From Myxococcales bacterium (lineage in GTDB: Bacteria > Myxococcota_A > UBA9042 > GCA-2863065), in contig JADMJS010000043.1 in assembly GCA_018780435.1 (NCBI GenBank), positions 1-39,374 of the forward strand: a stretch of 39,374 bases of DNA, given 5' to 3'. The notes under the pieces were generated by a model. The model was not told where the DNA came from. It saw only the letters and a program-made list of their open reading frames with translations, and made no database searches. The position numbers and the translations under genes were made by a program. Below are positions 24,832 through 31,755 of this stretch, in pieces. The number at the start of each line of letters is the position of its first letter. Position 1 is the stretch's first letter.

Positions 24832-25284
24832 GGTACAGGCGTCGCAGGTGCCCCGGAGCTGGACTTGGAGGTTCGGTCGCCCGAAGTCGTGGACCTCGCC
24901 GTCGTGCCCCGTGAAGCTGACCCGCACCTCGTCGAGGCACTTCACGTCACCGCAGACCGTGCAGACGAAGTGAGGATGCGGCCCGTCGCTGTGCTCCAGT
25001 CCTCGGGCCTCGAAGCGCCAGGTGTGGTCGCCGAGATCGGTGCGGACCACGAGCCCAGCGCCGGTGAGGTCCATGAGGTTACGGTAGACCGTGGCTTGGT
25101 CGAGGTGGAGGTGGTCGAGCGCGTCGACGAGGTCGCCGTGGCGCAAGGGGCCGTGCGCGTTCAGGAGATGGGAGTAGACCGCGACCCGCCCCACCGTCAC
25201 GCGAAGCCCCGCGTCTCGAAGGCGCGTGCGGATCTCCTCGTCCGTCACGAGCGGCCGCGAGACATGGGGATCGACTGCACTCAA
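24829..25284 (-). CDS. Fur-family metal- or peroxide-responsive repressor
   Basis: A 151-residue protein starting at TTG with AGGAG eight bases upstream. The winged-helix domain is typical: IRTRLRDAGLRVTVGRVAVY, LVDALDHLHLDQATVYRNL, and DLTGAGLVVRTDL. The dimerisation domain has the metal sites: GPHPHFVCTVCG (His ligands plus the first CxxC) and a second CxxC in GTCDACT at the end, forming a structural Zn site. It could be Fur, Zur or PerR; the residues visible do not settle which. It is divergent from the small lipoprotein at 25460, and similar GAGAA(A)CGCCT words flank it, suggesting it controls both neighbours. Confidence 0.88.
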   Translation of the reverse strand: MSAVDPHVSRPLVTDEEIRTRLRDAGLRVTVGRVAVYSHLLNAHGPLRHGDLVDALDHLHLDQATVYRNLMDLTGAGLVVRTDLGDHTWRFEARGLEHSDGPHPHFVCTVCGDVKCLDEVRVSFTGHDGEVHDFGRPNLQVQLRGTCDACT

Positions 25285-25417
25285 CGCGAACGCTCCTGCC
25301 GAAAGGCCTTTACGAGCCTACCTCAGGCCGGCCCAGAGTGCCATGGTCTCGGAGACATCTCCCGATTCTGGTCTCGACGCCAGAGCAGGGTCGCAAATGC
25401 GTGAGTCGGGACGAGTA

Positions 25418-25435
25418 CTCAATTGAGAAACGCCT
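25418..25435. promoter_or_regulatory. Palindromic candidate operator/promoter element between the Fur-family gene and a lipoprotein gene
   Basis: CTCAATTGAG is a perfect 10-base palindrome, immediately followed by AAACGCCT. The word GAGAAACGCCT is shared with the palindrome on the far side of the Fur-family gene. TTGAGA here and TTAGTC 17 bases later are a possible -35/-10 pair for the small lipoprotein, whose GTG starts eight bases after the -10-like box. Confidence 0.35.
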
Positions 25436-25459
25436 GAGCTTTCGATTAGTCTCCGCGCC

Positions 25460-25675
25460 GTGACTCGCTTCGCCCTGCTGATGCCGCTCTCGACCGCTTT
25501 GTTCCTCGGGAGCTGCGTCGACCTCGAGTGCGGGCTCGGGACGCACGAACGAGAGGGGCAATGTGTCCCGAACGTGCCCGTCGCCTGTGGTCCCGGGACC
25601 CAGTACGAGCGGGGCTACTGCGTCGTGGCGACTGACGACGTCGTGGCCCCCGGCGATGCCGTCACGGGCGACTGA
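25460..25675 (+). CDS. Small Cys-containing lipoprotein
   Basis: A 71-residue product starting at GTG. It has a signal peptide (TRFALLMPLSTALFLGSC) with a good LGSC lipobox, then a mature part with five more Cys or so in short spacing (VDLECGLGTHEREGQCV, VACGPGTQYERGYC). The pattern 'GTxxxxGxC' occurs twice, a disulfide-knot style seen in surface lipoproteins of this kind of bacterium. It ends in an acidic tail. It lies 9 bases before the metallo-hydrolase gene and is probably cotranscribed with it. No function can be assigned. Confidence 0.65.
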   Translation: MTRFALLMPLSTALFLGSCVDLECGLGTHEREGQCVPNVPVACGPGTQYERGYCVVATDDVVAPGDAVTGD

Positions 25676-25684
25676 AGGAGACTC

Positions 25685-26542
25685 GTGGCCATCCCCTGTA
25701 CCGTTCAAGCGGGTCAGTACACGATCCGCGGGCTCAGCCTCGGCGGCATTGAGACCTGCATGCAGGTCCCGCAGCTCGGGCTGCTCTTCGACGTCGGCCA
25801 CTGCCCCCGGTCCCTGGCGGCGACCCCGCGCCTCTTCATCACACACGGCCACGCCGATCACGCGGGCGGGCTCGTCGGGATCCTGTCCTTGCGCCTCGTC
25901 TACTCGGTCGAAGCGCCGCTCGAGGTCTACGCGCCGCACTGGATCACGGACGCGCTGAAGGACGTCGTCGCCGCCTTCGAGCGCATCCAAGACCAACCTT
26001 ACAAGGTGAACTTCCACCCGCTCGGCAAGGGCGACGTCGTTCCGATCGGGCAAGGACGCGAAGTCCGCTGTTTCGCCAGCCCGCACGTGCTCCCGACGCT
26101 CGGGTACACGGTGTGGGAGCGCGTTCAGAAGCTGAAGCCCGAGTTCAGCCACCTCGCGGGCCCGGAGATCGGCGCGCGCAAGAAGCTCGGCGAGCCGCTC
26201 TTCGAGACCACCGAACGCCCCGTCTTGACCTTCCCGGGCGACACGACCATACGGCTCCTCGACGCCCAACCCCACATCCTCGAGAGCCGCATCCTGCTGC
26301 TCGAGACGACCTACATCGATGGCCGCAAGACCGCTCAGCAGTGCCTCGACCACGGCCACGTCCACCTCGATCAGGTGCTCGAACGCGCGGCCGACTTCCG
26401 TAACGAACATCTCGTCTTCACTCACTTTTCTCAGGCCTACACCCCGGGAGAAGCGCGCGCGATAGTGCGTGACCGCACCGCGGGCCGCTTCAAACCCGCC
26501 ATCCATGCGCTGCTCCCGGACGCCGATACATGGCCCGGCTAG
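25685..26542 (+). CDS. RNase Z-like metallo-beta-lactamase-fold hydrolase
   Basis: A 285-residue protein with a strong ribosome site (GAAGGAG, five bases before GTG). The metal-binding HxHxDH is THGHADHAGGL, with further ligands likely in ASPHVLP, FPGDTT and the late His of FTHFSQAYTPGEARA. No export signal is seen, so it acts in the cytoplasm. The layout fits the short RNase Z group, which cleaves the 3' trailer of tRNA precursors, but the flexible exosite arm of bacterial RNase Z is not obvious. Other MBL phosphodiesterases are possible. It overlaps the GtrA gene by 13 bases. Confidence 0.78.
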   Translation: MAIPCTVQAGQYTIRGLSLGGIETCMQVPQLGLLFDVGHCPRSLAATPRLFITHGHADHAGGLVGILSLRLVYSVEAPLEVYAPHWITDALKDVVAAFERIQDQPYKVNFHPLGKGDVVPIGQGREVRCFASPHVLPTLGYTVWERVQKLKPEFSHLAGPEIGARKKLGEPLFETTERPVLTFPGDTTIRLLDAQPHILESRILLLETTYIDGRKTAQQCLDHGHVHLDQVLERAADFRNEHLVFTHFSQAYTPGEARAIVRDRTAGRFKPAIHALLPDADTWPG

Positions 26543-26985
26543 ATCCACGTTTTCTCCGCTTCTGCGCCGTCGGCGCGTCCGGCGTCATCGTGAACCTCGG
26601 TGTCTTTCACGTCGCCCGGCTCCTCCTCGCCGGGTCCTCTCAGAGTGACGACTCCCGCTTCCTCGCCGCCAACGTCGCGGGCTTCTTCGTCAGCGTCTTC
26701 ACGAACTTCCTACTGAACGACGCCTGGACGTGGCGCGACCGGCGCAGCACCGCCAATCGGGGCGTGCTGGCGCGGCTCGCTTGGTTCTACGTCGTCGCTT
26801 CCGTCGCGGGGGCCGTTCAAATCTCGGTCGCGTTCTTGTCCCGGAGCGGGTTGCCGTCGTGGCTCGTCGGCACGCTCCTTGAGGGCCAGACCGACAACCT
26901 CGCCGTCCTCGCCGGGATTGGCGTCGCGACCGTCATCAACTACATCGTGAACAACCTCTGGACCTTCCGCTCGAAGACCGCCTGA
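26530..26985 (+). CDS. GtrA-family membrane protein
   Basis: A 151-residue membrane protein. It has four hydrophobic segments: FCAVGASGVIVNLGVFHVA, FLAANVAGFFVSVFTNFLL, LAWFYVVASVAGAVQISVA and LAVLAGIGVATVINYIVN. The GtrA-typical FxxVGxxG near the N-terminus and NYxxNNLWTF at the end are present. GtrA proteins are thought to move polyprenyl-linked sugars across the inner membrane for glycosylation of surface polymers. No glycosyltransferase gene is adjacent, so the sugar is unknown. The 13-base overlap with the MBL gene indicates coupling. Confidence 0.88.
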   Translation: MARLDPRFLRFCAVGASGVIVNLGVFHVARLLLAGSSQSDDSRFLAANVAGFFVSVFTNFLLNDAWTWRDRRSTANRGVLARLAWFYVVASVAGAVQISVAFLSRSGLPSWLVGTLLEGQTDNLAVLAGIGVATVINYIVNNLWTFRSKTA

Positions 26986-26999
26986 GCCGCGCGCGCCGT

Positions 27000-27024
27000 C
27001 GAAACACGTTTCGTTCCCGAAACG
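27000..27024. promoter_or_regulatory. Three alternating CGAAAC/GTTTCG half-sites before the squalene/phytoene synthase gene
   Basis: CGAAAC-AC-GTTTCG-TTCC-CGAAAC reads as two overlapping inverted repeats with 2- and 4-base spacers, ending 43 bases before the ATG. A cluster of the same half-site precedes the lipoprotein pair at 21826-21871. The position suggests an operator. TAAACG, 9 bases before the start codon, may be a -10 box. Confidence 0.45.
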
Positions 27025-27067
27025 AGATGTTGCGGCGCCCGCCGGGCCTCGGTAAACGCCGCGCCCC

Positions 27068-28141
27068 ATGATGCCATCCTCGCAGGCGCCGCAGTCGTCC
27101 CCCTCCCAAGTCGATCTCGACGCCGATTGGCTGTGGTGCAAAGACGCCCTCGGGCGGGTCTCCCGCACTTTTTCGCAGCCCATCGCTATGCTGCAGCCCG
27201 ACCTTGAGCGCGCCGTCACCTGCGGCTACCTGCTCTGCCGGCTCGCGGACACCATCGAAGATGACGCCGCACTGTCCCTTGAGACGCGGGACAAGCTCTA
27301 CGCCGCGTTCCTCGACGTCGTCGACGACCGCGGCGCCGCCAGCGACTTTGGCGCCATCGCGGCACCCCTGCTCGCCGGGCCGGTGACCGCTACGCCGAGC
27401 GAGCTCGAGCTCTTCGACCATCTCCCCGCCATCATGGCGGTGCTCGACGCGCTCCCGGCCTTGCGCCCGGGCGTGCTCCCGTGGGTCGCCGAGATGACGC
27501 GTGGCATGGCGATCTACTCGCACCGAAAGCCCGGCACCGGCGATCGCCCGTTCACGACGCTTTTGACGGAGAACGACCTCGATCGCTACTGCTACTTCGT
27601 GGCGGGGACCGTCGGCCACATGTTGACCGATCTCTTCACGGCCGCCCTGCCCCGCTTGTCCTCGGAGCGCGAGCGGGTCCTTCGCGAGAACGCCGAATCC
27701 TTCGCGCTCGGACTCCAGCTCACGAACATCTTGAAGGACGTCACGGACGACTACGAACGCCGGGTCTGCTTCATCCCGCTCACGTTGCTCGCACGCCACG
27801 GTATCCCCCAGGGCGAGCTCCTCGAACCGGCGCATCGAATCGCGGCCCACGCCGCCGTCGCGCCGATCTTCGACCGGGCGAGCGAGGCTCTCCGCGCCGC
27901 CCTGACGTACGCCCTGGCGATCCCGCCCGAAGCGCGCGAGATCCGGCTCTTCTGCCTCACGCCTCTGCTGATGGCCGTGCGCACCCTGGCCGTAACCCGC
28001 GGCAATGATGGCGCCTTCGAGCCCGCCAAGAAGGTCAAGATCTCCCGCGAAGAGGTCTACGCCATCATCGGCGCCTGTATGCGCGACGTCAGCGACGACA
28101 CCGCCATGCGGAGTCACTTCGAGCGCCTCGCGACCTCCTAG
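27068..28141 (+). CDS. Squalene/phytoene synthase family protein
   Basis: A 357-residue all-helical prenyl synthase. Two adjacent ATGs (27068, 27071) can serve as start. It begins WCKDALGRVSRTFSQPIAML, has a first Asp-rich motif in CRLADTIEDDAAL and a second in LQLTNILKDVTDDYERR, followed by CFIPLTLLA, as in the NIxRDxxEDxxxGRxYxP block. Both Mg2+-diphosphate sites are thus present. Such enzymes condense two prenyl diphosphates to squalene or phytoene, precursors of hopanoids/sterols or carotenoids. Without neighbouring crt, shc or sterol genes the product cannot be named; the NILKDVTDDYERR form and a longer C-terminus lean toward squalene. The sequence ends ten bases before the convergent gene. 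Confidence 0.9.
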   Translation: MMPSSQAPQSSPSQVDLDADWLWCKDALGRVSRTFSQPIAMLQPDLERAVTCGYLLCRLADTIEDDAALSLETRDKLYAAFLDVVDDRGAASDFGAIAAPLLAGPVTATPSELELFDHLPAIMAVLDALPALRPGVLPWVAEMTRGMAIYSHRKPGTGDRPFTTLLTENDLDRYCYFVAGTVGHMLTDLFTAALPRLSSERERVLRENAESFALGLQLTNILKDVTDDYERRVCFIPLTLLARHGIPQGELLEPAHRIAAHAAVAPIFDRASEALRAALTYALAIPPEAREIRLFCLTPLLMAVRTLAVTRGNDGAFEPAKKVKISREEVYAIIGACMRDVSDDTAMRSHFERLATS

Positions 28142-28150
28142 CCGAAGTCC

Positions 28151-29164
28151 TCAGCCCCGGTCCTCATCGATCGTCTGACCGAAGTAGACGGTGATCCGAT
28201 GGCGTGGCCGCTTGGGTGCGGCGGGATCCCTTGAGGCGGCCAAGGCGCGGGAACGCTGTAGCCACCCGTCGAGCTTGCTCCGGGTCTCGCCGAGGAACGC
28301 GGTCACTTCCGCGTAGAGCGGATCGTCGGGCTCGATCTCGAAGCTGAAGGTCGAACCACCGACCAGATCGTTCATCGACGCACGAAGGCGTCCAAGGCGC
28401 ACCTTCTTCGTCACGGCGCGCACCACCGACGACAGGTGGTCGTAGAGCGCGGCCTCGAAGCCCTCTTTGTCGTCGATAGGCACGTGGTAGTCGTTCGAGC
28501 GATAACGCGGCGCGCCATCGGCCCCGACGCACTCCTCCAAGTAGCCAGCGCTCCTCACGCGGTCTACGAAGCGCTGCGCTTGCTCGTGCGTCACTTCGAG
28601 GCGCGTCGCGAGGTCCGCGAGCGAGATCGGCCCCTCGCGATAGAGGAGGACCACCGCGTCCGTGTAACGCGGGCCGGACGGCCGGTTGTGCGGCACGACG
28701 CGGTACTCGCGTTTCGGCCCCCGCCCCGTGACGGACAAGAGGCCCGTCGTCACGAGGAAATGGAGGACGCCGCCGAGGCTGTCGTCTTTGACTCCGTTGA
28801 AGCGATCGCGAAGCGCCATGTAGGTGGCGACCTTGCCGGCCGTCTCACGGTTACCCACCTCCGAGAAGACCCGTTCGAGCAACGTGCGCGGCCCAGCGGG
28901 ACCGGCCGTCTCGTCGTCCATCTCCCGAAGGCGCTTCATCCGGTTCCGAAAGCCACCAATGGTGAGGCCGAGCGAGGCCGCCATGGCCTCTTGGCTCATC
29001 CCCTGCGACTCAAGCGTCATGACCATGTCGAGCAGCGTCTTGTTCGCGATGTCGGCGAAGCGCATTCGAAGCGGATCGCGGGCGGCCAGGGTCGCGAAGA
29101 GCTCCGCGACGAGCGGCACGAGCTGCTCGACGAGACGCGCGAAGTTCGAAGGGCGTAGGGTCAA
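28151..29164 (-). CDS. Helix-turn-helix protein, putative transcriptional regulator
   Basis: A 337-residue protein starting at a TTG with AGGAG four bases upstream. Near the N-terminus MSQEAMAASLGLTIGGFRNR with MKRLREM looks like a helix-turn-helix. A second winged-helix-like stretch is ISLADLATRLEVTHEQAQRF with VDRVRSAGYLEE. Between them lies a 'VGNRETAGKVATYMALRDRF' region. The C-terminal half is helical and may dimerise or bind a ligand. There are no membrane segments. I do not recognise the family; DNA binding is inferred. It is convergent with the squalene/phytoene synthase gene. Confidence 0.6.
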   Translation of the reverse strand: MTLRPSNFARLVEQLVPLVAELFATLAARDPLRMRFADIANKTLLDMVMTLESQGMSQEAMAASLGLTIGGFRNRMKRLREMDDETAGPAGPRTLLERVFSEVGNRETAGKVATYMALRDRFNGVKDDSLGGVLHFLVTTGLLSVTGRGPKREYRVVPHNRPSGPRYTDAVVLLYREGPISLADLATRLEVTHEQAQRFVDRVRSAGYLEECVGADGAPRYRSNDYHVPIDDKEGFEAALYDHLSSVVRAVTKKVRLGRLRASMNDLVGGSTFSFEIEPDDPLYAEVTAFLGETRSKLDGWLQRSRALAASRDPAAPKRPRHRITVYFGQTIDEDRG

Positions 29165-29388
29165 GGGGCTCCTGGCGCTGGCCAGCGCGCGGTCGCGCCG
29201 ATCTCAGGCCCAGGACATAGCTTCGCCGTCAGAAGGCGAACAGTCCAGCGGCCGACGTACCGAAAGCCGGGCGCGCCGGGATCCCCCGCTCATCGAGCTG
29301 AAGGACGATGACGGTGGTCACCGTGTCGCGCAGCAGCACGCGAGCGTCACGGCCATCGCAGGGGCCGTACCGTCCTACCCGTGCGCCG

Positions 29389-30003
29389 TCAGCAGAGGGT
29401 CGGCTTGGCCGAAAGCACGAAGCCGCTTTGAACCAGCCGGCGTTCGAAGCGCTCGCTGCCCGTCGTGCGCCACGATTCGTAGAGCTTCAGGAGCGAGGTC
29501 GCCGAGCCCACCCGAGCCCGATCGGCGACCTCCCAGAGCACTTGAACGAAGTCGCGGAAGTGCTTCGCAAGCGACTCGTAGAGGGGGCCCATCGTCCGCT
29601 TGGCGCCCGACCGCGCCACGATGTGTGAGACGCCTTGGTAGGCCATCCCGCCCATCTCCATGACGTAGTCCACTTCGATCCCGCGCCGTTCGATGCGCTC
29701 TGAGAGGAAGCCGGATGTGTAGAGCGCGGTGTCTCCAAGATGCCGAAGGGTCTTCAGCCGCAGCGTGTCGTCCTCACACTCGAGCGCACGCTTGAGCATG
29801 AGCGCGAGGGGCTCGATGTCGTTCTTCCCGTCGATCTCCACGAAGAGCTGCTCGCTCTTCATGAAGCGCGAACACAGGTTGGCCACGTAGACCTGAGCCT
29901 CCGCCGGCACCGTCTTGTGAAGCTCGGTGACGAGGCGGCTCACCTCGGTCTGGAAGAAGTCGTAGACGGTCGTCGCGGTCTCTACTGCCGATTCGGACTT
30001 CAC
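29389..30003 (-). CDS. Hypothetical soluble helical protein
   Basis: A 204-residue protein. The GTG start is set by a strong GGAGGAGG ribosome site six bases upstream; reading further upstream adds a Cys/Arg/Pro-rich leader without support. The predicted product is mostly helical, e.g. TTVYDFFQTEVSRLVTELHK, ANLCSRFMKSEQLF, TLRLKTLRHLGDTALYTSGF and LAKHFRDFVQVLWEVADRA, with no signal peptide, membrane segment or catalytic motif. Codon use matches real genes nearby. It is divergent from the LolB-like gene. I do not recognise the family. Confidence 0.65.
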   Translation of the reverse strand: MKSESAVETATTVYDFFQTEVSRLVTELHKTVPAEAQVYVANLCSRFMKSEQLFVEIDGKNDIEPLALMLKRALECEDDTLRLKTLRHLGDTALYTSGFLSERIERRGIEVDYVMEMGGMAYQGVSHIVARSGAKRTMGPLYESLAKHFRDFVQVLWEVADRARVGSATSLLKLYESWRTTGSERFERRLVQSGFVLSAKPTLC

Positions 30004-30255
30004 GGGACACCTCCTCCGGGTGGGGATCGACTGGGGTGTAGGCTCCTTCGGTACTCTTCTCATTCGGTGCGATGGGCCATCGGCCCCGCACGAGGCATGT
30101 AGCGCCGCGGCGCAGTTCACGGGATGGGGCGAGAGCGCCCACTCCTCTGTGAACGCGCCTCGCCCGTCGAACTTTACCGAGAACGCTCTTCGGCTTTCAA
30201 AAAAGTCGGACGTTCTGGCTGGCTCCTTCGGGTGGAGCGGCTAAGTTACCAAGTC

Positions 30256-31077
30256 ATGCGCCGAGCCCTACTGGCATCCCTCTCCCTACTCGGGTGCTAT
30301 CTCACCGGGTGCTGCGCCCACCGCTTCGAGCGACCCGCCGGCCCGTTGCCCACCACCACCGCCGCGCTCGACGCCATCGCCGCACGCCGCGTCGCCATCC
30401 CGAGCTTCGAGTTCGACACTCGCCTTGAGTTCTTCGGCGACGGAAAGCGCCTCAAGGGTAAGGTCGGCCTCCTCGGGAGGCGTCCGCCGACCGGCGAAGG
30501 CGCCCAGCTTCGCTTCGAGGCGCTCACGCCGAGTGACGACACACTCGCGCTCCTCATCACCGACGGTGCGCGCTTCTCGAGCCACGAACGGGGTGCTCCA
30601 GACTGCCTAACCGGGCAGGCGTGCCCTCGGAACGTCGCTCGGCTGCTCCCGATCGACCTCTACCCGGACGCGCTCTACGACGCCCTCACCGGGACCCCAC
30701 TCGCGGTCGCGACCGACGCCACGCTGAGCTGGGACGACTGCGAGGGCACCCTCCGGCTTGACGGACTGCGCCCGGGCGGCGCTCCCGGCAAGGACAACCC
30801 GGAACGGGTCACACTTTTCTTGAGTCCCATTGACTACTCCGCCATCCGAACCGAAATTCGCCGCGGCGAGGAGGTGGTCTTGACGCTCGAGTATTTGGAC
30901 TACGCGACGCCCAACTCGAACGCCCCGCCCTTGCCGACGACCATCCGCGTCCATGGCTCCACGGCTGAGCTTGAGATCGATGTCCGCGAAGCGTTTCTGG
31001 GTGAAGCGATCGACGCCAACCTCTTCGTGCCCACCTGTCCCGCCGGCACTACGCCTCGAGAGCTCCCCTGCCAATGA
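30256..31077 (+). CDS. LolB/LolA-like outer-membrane lipoprotein
   Basis: A 273-residue product. The ATG opens a lipoprotein signal (RRALLASLSLLGCYLTGC) with an L-T-G-C lipobox. The mature part begins with a helix (TTTAALDAIAARRVAIPSF) and continues as a beta-rich fold (FDTRLEFFGDGKRLKGKVGL, EGAQLRFEALTPSDDTLAL, ITDGARFSS), like the LolA/LolB half-barrel of lipoprotein carriers. The similarity is structural in style and not motif-based, so a function in lipoprotein insertion is an inference. A TAAGTT box ends eight bases before the ATG. Its stop overlaps the tmk start (ATGA), so the two are translationally coupled. Confidence 0.7.
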   Translation: MRRALLASLSLLGCYLTGCCAHRFERPAGPLPTTTAALDAIAARRVAIPSFEFDTRLEFFGDGKRLKGKVGLLGRRPPTGEGAQLRFEALTPSDDTLALLITDGARFSSHERGAPDCLTGQACPRNVARLLPIDLYPDALYDALTGTPLAVATDATLSWDDCEGTLRLDGLRPGGAPGKDNPERVTLFLSPIDYSAIRTEIRRGEEVVLTLEYLDYATPNSNAPPLPTTIRVHGSTAELEIDVREAFLGEAIDANLFVPTCPAGTTPRELPCQ

Positions 31078-31754
31078 CGACACCCTCACCAGCCCCGCAG
31101 CGCGGAACCACACGCCTTCGCACCCGCCGTCGCCGCGCGGCCCGTCAGGAGGCGCCGTTCATCGTCCTCGAAGGCATCGACGGCGCCGGCACCACCACCC
31201 AGCTCGCCCGGCTCGCCGACCACCTGGAGTCGGAAGGTCGTCCAGTTCACCGCACCTTCGAACCATCCACGGGCCCCATCGGGCGCCTCGTCCGTTCGTA
31301 TCTGAAGAACGAGCTCACGACGGCGCCCGGCGCCCTCGCGCTCCTCTTTGCCGCCGATCGCCTCGATCACGTCTCGCGGGAGATCGAGCCGGCGCTCGCG
31401 TCCGGGAAGATCGTGCTCTCCGACCGCTACGTGGGGTCGTCGCTCGCCTACCAGAGCCTCGCGTCGAGCCCCGCGTGGTTACGGTCTCTGAACCGCCACG
31501 CGCGCCGCCCGGATCTCGTCCTCTATCTCCGGGTCGATGCCGACACCGCGCTCGCCCGCATCGAGCGGCGTGACGGCGATCGTCGCGAGCTCTTCGAACA
31601 GCGCGAGACGCTAGCCCGCGTCGTCGACGCGTATGACGGGCTGTACTGCGGCACCGACCCCGAGCTGCCGGCCGTCGTCATCGACGGCAACCGACTCCCC
31701 GAAGCGGTCTTCGCCGACATCGACTTCGCGGTGCGGTCCGTGTTGAGCGCCTAA
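31074..31754 (+). CDS. tmk: Thymidylate kinase with atypical P-loop
   Basis: A 226-residue TMP kinase, with a basic extra N-terminal stretch of about 25 residues. It makes dTDP from dTMP for DNA synthesis. The family core is clear: FIVLEGIDGAGTTTQLARLA, EPSTGPIGRLVRSYLK, LLFAADRLDHV, DRYVGSSLAYQSL and the LID region RIERRDGDRRELFEQ. The P-loop reads GIDGAGTTTQ where most homologues have GxDGAGKTTQ, so the invariant Lys is replaced by Thr. The dTMP-binding DRY motif is intact. It overlaps the LolB-like gene by four bases and the PAS gene follows after one base. Confidence 0.88.
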   Translation: MTTPSPAPQRGTTRLRTRRRRAARQEAPFIVLEGIDGAGTTTQLARLADHLESEGRPVHRTFEPSTGPIGRLVRSYLKNELTTAPGALALLFAADRLDHVSREIEPALASGKIVLSDRYVGSSLAYQSLASSPAWLRSLNRHARRPDLVLYLRVDADTALARIERRDGDRRELFEQRETLARVVDAYDGLYCGTDPELPAVVIDGNRLPEAVFADIDFAVRSVLSA

Positions 31755-31755
31755 C

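Noticed and set aside
23581..25404. 607-codon plus-strand frame opposite the esterase and Fur-family genes
   Set aside because: Spans two real genes and their intergenic region on the other strand; Arg/Val/Glu-rich shadow.
25310..26548. 412-codon minus-strand frame opposite the metallo-hydrolase
   Set aside because: Shadow of a gene with intact HxHxDH motif; extends past its promoter.
29229..29339. 36-codon minus-strand frame with GTG start between the helix-turn-helix gene and the hypothetical gene
   Set aside because: Good third-position GC and a protein-like sequence, but weak ribosome site and no family; too little evidence to call.
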